A stretch of 64,000 bases of DNA from Adineta vaga (GCA_021613535.1 CP075495.1:13082001-13146000), one strand, 5' to 3'. Positions 23,889 to 42,148 are shown, counted from the first letter of the stretch. Made by a program: numbers and translations. The notes: generated by a model not told the origin, from the letters alone.

Positions 23889-24474
23889 ATGAAAGTATGT
23901 TTTGAATATATTCCATCGTTTTCTGATATTTTTATACGTGAATTTAGACGATTTGTCTACTTGTTTTTGTGACTTTCATTGTCATCGTAACATCAGAATC
24001 TAATGGTGAATTTCAAAGTTTGTACATTTATTATTAAGAATTCCATTTCTTGAGAAAAAAAGTATATTTTTAGTTGAATCGAATGAAGCCCTACAATTTT
24101 TACTTCGAGCGGGTCGAACATTTTTCCATCCAGGAAAAACCAAATGTGAAGAACAAAAACGAGAAGCTCGAAAAGCTTATGAAGAAAAATGTACTATGTT
24201 AGGCAAACGTTTTTGTCCAAAAATAAGTGCATGGAAAGATTTTCAACAATGGGAAATCGGTGATGGATATGAACGTAAAAGAAATCCTTTACCAACAGAA
24301 GCAACACCATCACCCCAAATGCATACGATGCGTACCTATCGAACGCGTCTTTATACACCAGCAACATTACCAACACATAGAACACCAATGCATAGACCTG
24401 TAACTATGCAACCTAATTATCATGTACCTCAATATCAAAATGAAGGAATAACACGAAACCCTTTCGAAAAATGA
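23889..24474 (+). CDS. Small secreted basic/Pro-Thr-rich protein, function unknown
   Basis: Three exons join in frame: 23889-23894 (only ATG AAA), 23948-24005 and 24074-24474, giving 154 residues. The joined N-terminus is a textbook signal peptide, MKTICLLVFVTFIVIVTS, cleaved before ESNVESNEA. The mature part has a short helical, charged, Cys-containing domain (CEEQKREARKAYEEKCTMLG; KRFCPKISAW), then a Pro/Thr/His-rich tail (TLPTHRTPMHRPVTMQP). Three cysteines are visible in the mature protein. I do not recognise a family. The perfect signal peptide produced only by splicing two tiny exons supports the model. It is likely secreted or lysosomal/vesicular cargo. Confidence 0.7.
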
Positions 24475-24939
24475 AACTTTGATATTTAAAAATTGTGTAG
24501 TTAGAAAAATTCACATACAAATAAAAAAGCGTGTTTGTTTTTTTTCTCTTAAAAACTGCAAGGATATTTATCATGTATTTCAGCATGTTTATTTTACAAC
24601 ATTACAACCATCGATTCAAATTGAGAATTAAATAATGAATTTACAATTCAACATATACTGTTTCTGAAAGGACAATTGTGCGAAGAAAATAGAATCCGAC
24701 CTTGTAGCTATTATCAACCATAAAATCTAATTTAGATTTAACCAACTAGAACATCTATGGGCTGTAGAAAAATAGTTGTTGAAAGTATGCATGTATTTAT
24801 TTCATGATCGTACAGAGAAAAAAAGCAAAAAATATATAGAATTGGAGTGGGTGTGGGTGTCGGATCTACTGCTACTCATTGAATAAACTCCAATCTAGTG
24901 TTGATCAATGCAAATCAACTGTGAAAATTTCAACATGAA

Positions 24940-25167
24940 ATGATACGTGAAACTGATGATTGTCGTTCAGAAACGGTTGTTGAGTTGGACACTGATTCTT
25001 CTCAACTCGGATTACCATCTGACTACATTCAAAAACTGCAGTTAGAGATACTTGGTTCACCAGTTGAAATTGCATCACCACTTGATGGAAAGAAAATGAA
25101 CGTAGAATATTTTACGTTCGTCTGTGATCAGAAGCAAGAAAAACAAACATCTCAAGTGATAAAATAA
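24940..25167 (+). CDS. Small ORF of uncertain reality (75 codons)
   Basis: An ORF beginning MIRETDDCRSETVVELDTDS and ending QKQEKQTSQVIK in a 1.6-kb gap. Composition is polar and protein-like and differs from the low-complexity shadows nearby, but it has no recognised domain and no visible partner exon. It could be a small gene, an exon of an unseen gene, or a relic. Confidence 0.3.
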   Translation: MIRETDDCRSETVVELDTDSSQLGLPSDYIQKLQLEILGSPVEIASPLDGKKMNVEYFTFVCDQKQEKQTSQVIK

Positions 25168-26084
25168 TGTTTAAGAATTCAAGATGCTTAATTCATTTAA
25201 ATGTCGAATTATCTGGAATGTGTGACATTGAAAAGAAAGTTATTATCCTGAGGGTTTGCTTAGGGATGTATTCTCTCTTCACATTGAAAAATGATCATAC
25301 TGACATCTGTTACACTTTTAGTATCATCAACACCATCTAACACAGTTTTTTTAACTTCGAAAATGTTACTTTTTAAACAGTGAGATATGCTTATCCATTA
25401 TCTCAAATGCATTCTATAGGAATAGTTCAACTGATTGATGTATTTTGTCAATGATAAAAGAAGAATGAAAGTGTGAGAGCGCTTAATTCTTTTCGCGATT
25501 GGTAATAATTCTCACAATTGAAAGTTCTCTTATTCTTCAGTTAATCAATTAATCTCAAATGAAGTTGTGTTATTGGATAGACAATAAATTCGACATATTG
25601 AAATATAAAAATGTTAGTCGAATTGATTTTAGAATAATTAAAACTGAAACACAAGAGAATCTTCGATTTTCATCATATATTAAACAAATTACCATGCAAG
25701 AAGCATTTGAGATATGTTCAGTTATACTAATTGAATGCTAGATATATGATTCGATTGTTCTGTATGGAAAACAATCGACCTAATTTATTGATAATCAAAC
25801 ACTAGTCTTAATGTATTAACTTGGTTCATTTATCGTTCATGGAAGTCTATCTGGTGATCTTGTATTTCTAATAGATAAGGTATATTTTCATCTTGTCCAA
25901 CAACGGTATGCCTTTAAATGTTTCTTTTCTTAAAAAAAGGTTCTCTATTCAACGATATTCAGAATGAAAAATTAAAATAGATCTAATTTTTCTATTGAAA
26001 TACAACTACAATACTTTCCATTCTGCTCTTTTCTACTAGAAAAAAAAACAATATCTAAAAAAATAAACTAAAAAATTCTTTTAG
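25168..26084. other. Intergenic region before tafazzin 3' end
   Basis: 917 bp of AT-rich sequence. A 60-codon ORF at 25559-25741 has no recognisable domain and is listed here only for completeness. No RNA gene or transposon end is seen. Confidence 0.4.
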
Positions 26085-27383
26085 TTATGTCTTTGATGAA
26101 GATGACGAATCGCCGGCTAAATGTTTTCGATGTAATTCTTCACATTTTACTTTTAATTTCGCGAATTCATTCTGAATAACATCAGTCACTGCTTTACGTA
26201 TTTCTTGCTAGAAAGAAAAGAAAACAATGAAAGTCAATCTATAAGATGTGAATACATACGAGAGATCGATTTTCTTTCTTCATTTTATCTACCATATCAT
26301 CGAAAATAATTGGATCACCAACATATATGCTCACTTTTTGTCCTGTCTGAGGTTTGTATGGTTCAACATTGGGTAATACTGAATCCATACCTATGAAATC
26401 ATTTCAAATCAGTATAAGAAAACAGAAAATATATTTTCTCATACCGAGATGATAGAATGGAACAACAAGTGGACAAATATTTGCTTCTGCAATAAGACGA
26501 CCAACACCTATAACAAACTTTTCATATAATAAATATATATTAGTTTAAGCTTTACCCCATTTCAATCTAATTAATTCTTTTGTCATATTGATTTTTCCTA
26601 AAAGATTCATAGAATATTGATAACATACATGTAGAAACTATGTTTACCTTCGGGAAAAATATGTACCCAATCACCTTGATTAAGTTGTTCGAGTGCAAAA
26701 TCCATTGATCGTTGATAAACACCATCACCACGTTTTATTGGAATGGTTTTACCCAAACTGAAGAAAATTTGATGTTTCTTCACAGTAAATACAATATCAT
26801 CAGCGCCTAATGCCCAACGCATCTTTTGACGATTCCACAAAGTACGATATGGCAACGTGGCTCCTAAAAGAATCATACAAAAGTTTGATAAACGACCGCA
26901 GCAAATATTTAACAAATAAATAACAAGTTATGTAAGTAATGGGGTGAGAGAACAAGAAAAATACCATTCATATACCGATCAACAATGGTTCATCTAAACC
27001 TGTTCATAGAAATAGAACAATAATAATCATATCTTGATTGAGAATATTTCTTACACGAATGATGATTTGTCGTTGTAATTAATGGTCGATTTGGATCTCG
27101 ATGGAGGACAGCATTGAGAAGAATATCACCTTTGAAAAAATAAACGAAGTTAACAAAGAGAAAACTTGAATAAATAGAAGAATTTGTTTACCATTCTCAA
27201 TTCGGACGGAAGTAAGATAATCTAGAAGAACAGTATCAATAATTTTGCTTTGTAGATCATTAGCATGGACTTACTCATCCATAATCTACTCAATGTTCCA
27301 ACAAAGCCAATCGTGATTGTTGACAATACTTTATATGATCTCGATGGTTTTTGCGGAAATGGCCAATCAAATGAGAGTGGCAT
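26085..27383 (-). CDS. TAFAZZIN: Tafazzin, mitochondrial phospholipid-lysophospholipid transacylase
   Basis: Tafazzin remodels cardiolipin acyl chains at mitochondrial membranes. The N-terminus [20 protein letters not shown] matches animal tafazzins, followed by the membrane stretch [15 protein letters not shown]. The acyltransferase HX4D motif is NHHSCLDEP, split by introns: its LDEPLLI part lies on a 24-nt micro-exon (26999-26976). Motif II/III segments follow: [20 protein letters not shown] and [20 protein letters not shown] (with the E-G catalytic loop), then [20 protein letters not shown]. It has a C-terminal helical tail and a Ser-rich end (GDSSSSSKT). At least nine exons with introns around 50-60 bp. 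All key residues appear intact. Confidence 0.93.
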
Positions 27384-27754
27384 AATCTATCTAAAAGTGC
27401 ATATCATATATGTCTTTTCTCTTCTGTTTCTTCTTTAGCATTTTATTTGAAATTTTTGTTGACAAAATCTTTATTTTTTACTACTTTTTTTTATATATAT
27501 ATTGAATGTATATTGCTTTCACAAAAGAAAGTGAGAAACGTTAAAACATCACTACATAAAACAAAAGCAAATAGAAAAAGAGACAAACAAATACATAGGA
27601 ATGCACTAAAACATATCAAATTGTTTCAACGATTTTCTCTTGTGATTTTTAATACTTCTCCATGTTTTATCCCATTTTGAAAGACACAACAAAATTACTC
27701 TAAAAACTAATTATCTAACTAAGCGTCTTTTTGATTATCAGTTGTTGATTGCTT

Positions 27755-28797
27755 TTAAAGATCCTTGACTTTTTCGACAGTATCAGCAACTTTATCCTTG
27801 ATAGCATCAATTGTATCTGATACACTTTCTTTCAATGATCTAAATGATAAAAGAATATTGGCACGTTGTTGTAATTCTTCTTTCTTTTCATTAGTGATCT
27901 AGAAAACAGGAAAATTTCAAATAAATATTTTATAAGAATCAGTTGTTTTTCGTACTTTTCCTTTAAGTAAATTTTGTACACGTCGTCCTTCACGTTTAAG
28001 AAATTCGACGCCTTGTTTACCAACTGTTTCCATAATTTTCAAATAAGATTCGCCACTATAGTTAAAATACTTAACTTATGTATGTGTTCGAAACAAAAAA
28101 CAACTTTATTTTCTACCTCTTTTGTTCTTTTTTATCAGCGAAACCTTTAACTTGTTCGCGTACTTTTTCTATGATTGATTTTGCTTTTGTTTCATCATTG
28201 GACGATGATACATCGAAAAATTCTCGCGCTAAGTTATCTAATGCTTCTAATGTACCTGGTAAACCAAACCAAAGACCTAAGAAAAGAAAAAAAGTAATTC
28301 CATAAGTTTTACTATTAGATTCAATTGATACTTACTTGTATGTTGAGAAAGAAAACGTTTGAGACCATCTTCTGTTTTTTCTCCTGTAAAATCAATTGGT
28401 TTTGATTTGCCTTTAAGAAATAGTTTATAAGCAGGAAAATCAGCTTTTGTAACTTTATATTCAGTTGCTAATTGTTCATTTTCTTTTTCACCATAATCAG
28501 TGATTGGAATTTCAGCAATGAGAAGATTTTTAGTATTTGCAGCATTTTCAGCAAATTTCTTGAATTGATCTTGATTATCACCATAAGCTAAAAGAAGATC
28601 ATTATAGAATGAGAACATATTAAAAGAGAATTCTACGTACGATATTTATCATCAAATTTAGCAAGAACAATATCAAAATTTTGAAGAATTTTATCAAATG
28701 TCAAACTATCGACAGTAACTGTTCCTGGTGTATGAGCATAACTTATTAAAGTCCATGTAAAGAAAAGAATCGCAGAGAATGTATAAACAATTTTCAT
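27755..28797 (-). CDS. ERP29: ERp29 / Windbeutel-like ER chaperone with a LEA-like C-terminal tail
   Basis: ERp29 is a PDI-related, redox-inactive chaperone of the ER lumen aiding secretory protein export. A signal peptide (MKIVYTFSAILFFTWTLISY) precedes a thioredoxin-fold domain: VDSLTFDKILQNFDIVLAKF, then DDKYPYGDNQDQFKKFAENA across a splice, then IAEIPITDYGEKENEQLATE and ADFPAYKLFLKGKSKPIDFT. It lacks CxxC, as expected. The all-helical D-domain follows (SYLKIMETVGKQGVEFLKRE; ITNEKKEELQQRANILLSF). After the point where animal ERp29 normally ends (KEEL) comes an extra helical segment of about 28 residues, SLKESVSDTIDAIKDKVADT plus VEKVKDL, resembling LEA repeats in the two downstream genes. 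The C-terminus is Asp-Leu rather than KDEL/KEEL. Confidence 0.88.
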
Positions 28798-29447
28798 GGC
28801 TTTTAAAAGAAAATATGTTCGTCAATTTAAGTTTGATACAAATGAAAGAGTATATGTTTCGAGTGTAAGAAAAAAAGGACAAGTAAGACGTGTGCACTAC
28901 TTGTTTTATAAAGGAAGGTGAAGAGAAATAACCAATGAGAGACTGACGCGCTGAGATAATTACAACGATAGTAGTGACATCGAACACCTTTTTTCTTTTC
29001 AATTTAGAAAGTTCTAGAATAAACTAAAGCACATATGGATATAATTTTCAATGATATATTCATTGTTACTGGAATAGATATATAAGTGAGAAAGAATGAA
29101 GTCAAGATTAATACACGACATTAAATTTAGTGATTATAAAAAAAGGAAAAAAAATTGATTCAAAGAAATGCGAGACATATTGCTTTTACTAGCAGGAAGA
29201 AATGGAAAAGAGAAAAATTGAGTTATACAAAATGAACACATCAGCTTGAATAAATATATATCTATATATATACGAGACGCATAGAGACAACAATACAAAA
29301 GAGAAAAACACCGATATTTGAACATTAAAAAGTTTTGTTTAGATTTATCTATGAAGCAAAGTAAAGAAAAGAAGAAATCAGACTTTTCCTATGAAGATTT
29401 GTGAAGAAAAAACAACAGATGATAGATTATCAATTAGTTTTTTTCTT
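28798..29447. other. Intergenic region between ERp29 and LEA1
   Basis: 650 bp of AT-rich sequence with short (TA)n runs (about 29259-29271). It must contain the ERp29 promoter and the LEA1 3'UTR. No other gene is seen. Confidence 0.5.
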
Positions 29448-31439
29448 TTATAAATCCACTTTCTTCTTCGCTTCTCGAAGAAGTTCTCCAGCCTTGTTTT
29501 TGCCAGCTTCGTATACTTGTTCAGCATACTTTTCCGTCTTTTCAAGTGCTTCTTTACCATATTCTTGGCCAACTTCGACGGCCTTAGCTGCAAATTCTTT
29601 TCCAGCTAGAACAATTCACATCAGAAATAAATTTATTCAGTTTCAATGGATAATTTACAAACCTTCAAGAACTTCTGGAACTTTTTCTTGTAATACTTCA
29701 CTGGCATGAGCAGCATATTCACTGGTAGCTTTGTAAGCTTCAGCAGCAAATTCTTTGGCGCCTAATAATTCAACGAAAAATAATCGTTACTCTATTGTCA
29801 ATGTTTATTCTTCGAATAATTTACTTTTGATTGTTTCAGAAGTCATTTCTTCAAGTTTATCTTTTGCAACTTCTTTGAATACTTTGCCTTGTTTAACAGC
29901 TTCATCAGCATATTCTCTAAACATAACATCATTATTAATCGATCTAAGATACAATTATAAGACTTACGTAGCATATTCTCTGACAACTTCAGCACCATGT
30001 GCTAAGTATTCATTACCAGCTTCAGCAGCCGAGATCGCTTTTTCACCCAACACTTCTGCATATTCTGAGCCAGCTTTCGCTGCTTCGGCGGCTTTTTCTT
30101 TTAAAACATCAGCATATTCTGAACCAACTTTAGCAGCTTCTGCGGCTTTCTCTTTAAGAACATCACTTGCTTCATGAACTTTTTCCTAGAAGAGAAACTA
30201 ATGTAAAAACGAAAATGTTTTCTACAATATTTAATATATACTTTGACGATTTCAGCACCTAAGTAAAAGAATAATTCAAATCAGTTCACAAAGGTCATTT
30301 CATTCATTTCTATTTTACCTGCAGCAGCGGCTGGAGCAACATATTCATTGTAAACTTCTTGTGTTTTTTCGATACCAGCTTGAGCAGTAGGAAGAACATA
30401 GTCATTGTACACTTCTTGTGTTTTTTGTGCACCAGCGGCAGCGTATTCTTTCGTTGCTTTAGCTGCTCCAGCTGCAGCTTCCTGACTAATCTTAGCTGCT
30501 TCGGCAACTTTTTCTTTAACGACATTCAATGTTTCAGAAGCAACGGGTGCAACCTAGAAAGAAATTACATTAAATCAATAAAGATCACGAGAATCACGAA
30601 ATTTTTAATATCCTACATATTCATTGTAAACTTCTTGTGTTTTTTGCGCACCAGCAGCAACATATTCTTTGGTTGTCTTAGCTGCTTCAGCTGCGGCTTC
30701 TTGACTAATCTTAGCTGCTCCGGCAACTTTCTCTTTAACAACATTCAATGTTTCAGAAGCAACAGGTGCAACCTAGAAAGAATTATATCAAATGAATAAA
30801 GATCATAACAACTAAGAGGTTTGATATTATCTTACATATTCATTGTACATTTCTTGTGTTTTTTGTGCACCAGCAGCTACTCTTTGGTCGTTTTAGCTGC
30901 TTCAGCTGCGGCTTCTTGACTAATCTTAGCTGCTCCAGCAACTTTCTCTTTAACAACATTCAATGTTTCAGAAGCAACAGGAGCAACCTTGAAGAAATCA
31001 TATCAAATTAATAAAAATATCACAAAAGTCAAGAGGTCTTCTTCATCTTACATATTCATCATAAGCTTCTTGAGTTTTTTGTGCACCAGCAGCAGCATAT
31101 TCTTTTGTTGCTTTAGCTGCATCAGCTGCTGCTTCTTGACCAACTTGAGCTGCTTTTGATGCAGCGTTATTTACGTAATCTCCTAGAAATTAATAGAAAA
31201 AATAAAATAAATCATTTCGTTATTTTTCTATACGAACCAGCAGTTTTAGCTGCTTCAGCTGCAGCTTTAGCTCCATCTGACGCTAATTTCGATCCAGTTT
31301 TAACACCATCAGCTACTGTATCTTTGATATGGGTTGCTTTTTCAACTACTTGATCTTGAACAGATTTTTGTTTACCATATGTCGTGGAAACAAAACATAT
31401 AAGAACAAAGGTGAGAAAAAGTTTATGTGAAAATTGCAT
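29448..31439 (-). CDS. LEA-type (group 3) desiccation-protection protein, ER-targeted, with tandem duplicated exons
   Basis: LEA proteins are intrinsically disordered when wet and form helices on drying, protecting proteins and membranes. A signal peptide (MQFSHKLFLTFVLICFVSTT) is followed by Ala/Lys/Glu-rich amphipathic repeats, e.g. VVKEKVAGAAKISQEAAAEA and AAKTTKEYVAAGAQKTQEVY, and it ends LLREAKKKVDL. Exon 1 is 31439-31238 and exon 2 31182-31052. Repeat exons follow at 30987-30836, 30772-30617 and 30553-30319, then several shorter exons to the stop at 29448-29450. The repeat exons begin with VAPVASETLNVV and start in phase 0. The 30987-30836 copy is 152 nt instead of 156 and is out of frame (a 4-nt loss near 30877), so a working product needs that exon skipped or the gene is impaired. 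The family resembles the ER-targeted LEA proteins described from Adineta. Confidence 0.85.
30319..30987 (-). repeat. Tandemly duplicated LEA exons (156-nt unit)
   Basis: Three consecutive exons (30987-30836, 30772-30617, 30553-30319) share the same 52-codon unit, which starts GTTGCTCCTGTTGCTTC or nearly so and ends at GAATAT. The intervening introns (about 60 bp) are also related in sequence (...GATAT...CTTACATATTCATTG on the plus strand). Exon plus intron was therefore duplicated as a block of about 215 bp. The last unit carries an extra 79 nt of shorter internal repeat (KTQEVYN twice). Confidence 0.85.
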
Positions 31440-31921
31440 TCTTGTTATTTGTTTGGAATTTGATTTATAAATCGTTTATAGAAAATCTGAAATACGAACA
31501 AAAAGAAATTCTTCAGAGATAAAGTTTGTTTGCACAATGAATAAAAATAAGAGTGATTGGATTTTTATGACTTTATTGCAAACCGGTATGCACTGTGAAA
31601 TAATCTGTCTTGTTTAGTTCATCGGCCGTTTCGAAGCAAAACATAGGCGTACACACACACACACACAGAATAGAAGAAGGAAGAAGAAGAAGAAAATATG
31701 GAATGATATGATAAGTAGTAAAAAAATGAATATGAACAACACAAAAATTGGTTCGATAGAATTTCGCGGAAATAAATGCTTTTCTACTTGCTTGGTTAAA
31801 TTTTATAGATGAGAAGATATTGCTTAGGAAGAAGAAATGTAAGCAATAGTACAAAATGAATAGAAAGTAAAATAGTATTTAAATGTCAATTCATACTGAC
31901 TTATTGATGGACATAATCAGT
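31440..31921. other. Intergenic region between LEA1 and LEA2
   Basis: 482 bp holding the LEA1 promoter and the LEA2 3'UTR. It contains (CA)n at 31652-31667 and a GAA-rich tract at 31673-31697. A 93-codon minus-strand ORF over this tract is low-complexity and not convincing. Confidence 0.5.
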
Positions 31922-32825
31922 TTATAAGTCAAGTGTATCTTTCACTTTTTTCTCTGCTTGTTTAGCAGTTTTTTGAGCTTTACCAGAAACTTCATCAAGT
32001 TTTTCTTTCGCTTGTTCAGTATAGACAGCTGCATGTTTTGATGCAAAACCGAGAGTTTCTATAGGCATAAATACTAATGTTATGACACGAAATTTTGTTT
32101 TTCGTTCTTACCTTTAATTGAATCTGTGACATCGCTCAAAACACTGAAAGCTTTATCTAAAAGGCTATCACCTTGTTGTTCTGCTTGTTTTTTAACATCT
32201 TTAGCTGCTGATTTGGCTTTTTCACCGGCATCACTTGCTTGACGTTTGAGCTTTTCACCTTGTTCTAGATAAATTCAAAATCATAGTTAATATTTTACAA
32301 TCGTTTGAGATTTACTTGAAGCTTGACTAGCAACATTTTCAGTGGCTTTCTTTGCTGATTTAGCAGCATCATTAGCTGCATCTTTTCTAAAAATAGGTTA
32401 TCAGATGAAACATAGATCATGTTATCTATTCGTATTTACTTACACATCATCGAAACTATCGCTAGGCTTTTTGCGAAGATTTTCACCCGCTTGTTTAACA
32501 TCTTCAGCAGCTTTTTGACCAGCTTTAACTGCATCAGCTAGAGAAGAAGAAAAACCAATAAACATTAACCAAATATACAGATTGATTTCGACTTACAAGC
32601 TTTATCTTTCAATGTTTCAACATTTTCATTGACAGCATCAGCGACTTTAGCCTTCGAAAATAATAAAATACTTCAGATTTATATTGATGATGTTTTTGTT
32701 GAAAAACTTACTTTCAATTTTTCACCTTGATTTAAAGCATCTGCTGCTTTGTCTTTAATATCATCTTGTAAATTACCATGAACGATGGCAACACATACAA
32801 TAGTAAAAATAAGTATTTTAAACAT
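31922..32825 (-). CDS. Second LEA-type protein, ER-targeted
   Basis: Signal peptide MFKILIFTIVCVAIVHG, then Lys/Ala/Asp/Glu-rich amphipathic sequence over about six exons: NLQDDIKDKAADALNQGEKL, AVNENVETLKDKA, AGQKAAEDVKQAGENLRKKP, AAKSAKKATENVASQAEQGE and KLDEVSGKAQKTAKQAEKKV, ending KDTLDL. The 11-residue LEA/apolipoprotein-like periodicity is visible throughout and no cysteines occur outside the signal peptide. It lies head-to-tail with LEA1 and shares its layout (signal peptide, repeats, C-terminal Asp-Leu) but not its VAPVASETLN unit, so it is an older paralogue rather than a recent copy. The inferred role is protection of the secretory pathway during drying. Confidence 0.85.
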
Positions 32826-34396
32826 GATGAATAAAATAAGATCGATTTGAAATGATTAATCTAAAATAATTAAACTAAAGGTAACGAACTGCTAGGATGC
32901 TATGTATCTATATATATATATATATATATATGCGCGTATTAATCAGAAAAATATATAGATATGCACCTTGTACTTTGGTTTTCTTTTTGAATATGAAGGA
33001 AAAACATCGAAGAAATCAACGAGTACAAGAGCGCCACAAATGTTTCTGATAAATACGTTGATAATAACGACGAAAGAAACTTAAGTGACATCTGACATAA
33101 GAGATGAATCATCAATTGAATTCTACCAGAATATATTCATCTGCTCTGCTTTACTGTTGTATTATTTAATGAATAGAAAACTTTTTTTTTCTTGTTCTTC
33201 TTTCTTCGCTACAAAGAAATCAATACATTCTTGGATCGTATTTGATTCGTTGATTATTTTACTTAATTTTGTTAATATCATTAACTAGCGTCCTCTCCAT
33301 ACGAAATCCAATAAAGCGTCGTATCAGGGTATTTCGAAGTAATAATATTTACATAACCTAACTAACAATAATTAGTCATTGAAAGAAAAACACAACGATG
33401 AAAATGTTCGTAATTGCAATCTTTACTCATCAAAAAAAGTCATATTTGTGACGCAAACGAAAGAAACTGTATGAAAAAGTTCGTCTATTTTTATTCTTTT
33501 TCTATCAAATTATACTCCAACACATCGCAGACAGAGTTGTTAGATATCTCTTAGATAACAATTTATCTACTCTAGAAGACAAGAATATCTGACGATATTT
33601 TCTTTCCACTGTCGTCAGTATCGGTAGGATTATATCAAAATACTCTTTTCGAGCTTTAGAGGATTGATTTCCTAGAAGTACGCACTTTATTTTGCTGTTT
33701 GTTTGTTAATGAACAAATAGTGTCATCTATCAGAGTTAGGTAAACACACTGAAACTATCATAACACCATCGTTTATCATGCATAGCTTCATAATTAGATA
33801 TTGTTAAATTTCAGAATATTTTTCAACACATATCAATCAGTAAAATCAAATCAACGTGGCACCTTTTTCTCATTGGTTACTACAAAATTTATTTTCTTCC
33901 GATCAGATTTATTATGATTTTTTTTTCTTCTCTTTTATATAAAAATTTATTTGTCAATATGGATCATTTCTATTCATACAATTAAATCGATATTCTTTGA
34001 TTATTTTACCGAAATTCTTTCTCATCTTCTGATCAAATGATTCGTCATTCGATTTGTATTTTTAATTAGAGGCACATCGAATAGTCGTTGTATGACTCAT
34101 TCCCCTCTAACCAAACCATCTATCTTTCTCTCCGTCTTCCTTTTTCTTCATTTCTTATGCTACCATCCACCCATACGTTTCTTAATTTGAATGTTTGCAT
34201 TGTACTCCGCCTTGTCTATACGCGCTCATTCGAAGGCGAGAATATTTTATACAGGATAGATTGTATGAATAGATAGAAAAAACAAATGACTAACGATTAA
34301 TACTTAAGTTCACAAACCTTGATAATGATTCGAAAAAAAAATTGTCTTTTTTCTATTCTTCTTTGGTTTTAAGATCTTGAAACAAGTTATTTAAGC
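32826..34396. promoter_or_regulatory. Divergent intergenic region between LEA2 and clathrin heavy chain
   Basis: 1.57 kb between divergent start codons. A (TA)n run at 32909-32931 lies about 90 bp upstream of LEA2 and could serve as its TATA region. The rest is AT-rich with polypyrimidine tracts near the clathrin start (34341-34372). No other exon is visible; short ORFs (33085, 34088) look spurious. Confidence 0.5.
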
Positions 34397-41165
<6,769 letters not shown>

Positions 41166-42148
41166 AGATCTGAGTATCTATTCTCTCACATTCTCTCTCT
41201 CTTACTTTCTTTCTTTCTTTCTGACAAACAATACTCATGTTAACGTTACAATGTTGATCATGTTTACTTGTTTCCATCTCATGTAAACGTTTATTTGTTT
41301 GTCCGTCTGTGTGTGTGTGTGTTTTTTTCCGTGAACGAGTTTTTTCAATATTTACGACGATATAGTTGCATTCCTTTCGTCTTTTGTTACGCACCTATTT
41401 CTTTTTAAATTATTATTATTATTATTAACAATTTTTAGGCAAAAAAATCAATATATATATATATATATATATATATTAACATATACACCCTTAGGAGAAC
41501 CATTCATTCGTTTTTCTTTGTGTAACCCGTGATCTTCTCTCTCTCTCTCTCTCGTTTCTTTTTGTAGATCTTCTTGCATGCATTCAGTTTATTTTGATTT
41601 ATCATCTTTTGTCGTTCGTCTTTTTTTCTCTCTTTGTTTGTTCGTATATATATATGCCACTACATTACACATTGAAAAAAATATTAATAAGTTGAAACAA
41701 AACTGAAAATATCACTATTGTTTTGTAATAGATCTAGAAACAAAACAAACAAACAAACAGACACAGTTATGAATGAAAGCTGTATTCTTCTATCTGAGCA
41801 TACTGGCTCAATTAATGAATAGATAAAATGAAGATTTTTGCTTAATATAAAGGAAAAAGAAGGCTCATATTTTGCATTATTATCTATGTTTATTTTCATA
41901 GTAAGATGAAGATTTTTGTATCATATTATTTTTGCCTTAAACCATGAATGTGTGACATCTAGACATACAATCTTCCGCTCTGATTGATTGGTACATGAAA
42001 CCTGTAGAATATTTAGTTGCAACGTGGATTTTGATTTTGATTTCTTTCGAAGGTTGATTCATATGATATGATATTCGGTTCTTTCTAGATAATAATTTGT
42101 TATGGACAACTTTTTTCTGATCAAATATTAAATTTCAATAGTTCTTTC
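41166..42148. other. Intergenic region between clathrin and Derlin
   Basis: 983 bp of clathrin 3'UTR and Derlin upstream sequence. It holds several microsatellites: (TTTC)n near 41208, (TG)n at 41311-41322, (TTA)n near 41412, (TA)n at 41453-41475 and (CT)n at 41537-41553. No gene is seen. Confidence 0.55.

Noticed and set aside
25559-25741. 60-codon plus-strand ORF
   Set aside because: No domain, no partner exons and marginal length; not supported as a gene.
31573-31854. 93-codon minus-strand ORF between LEA1 and LEA2
   Set aside because: Built over (CA)n and (GAA)n repeats; its Cys-Val-Cys-Val run is the microsatellite translated.
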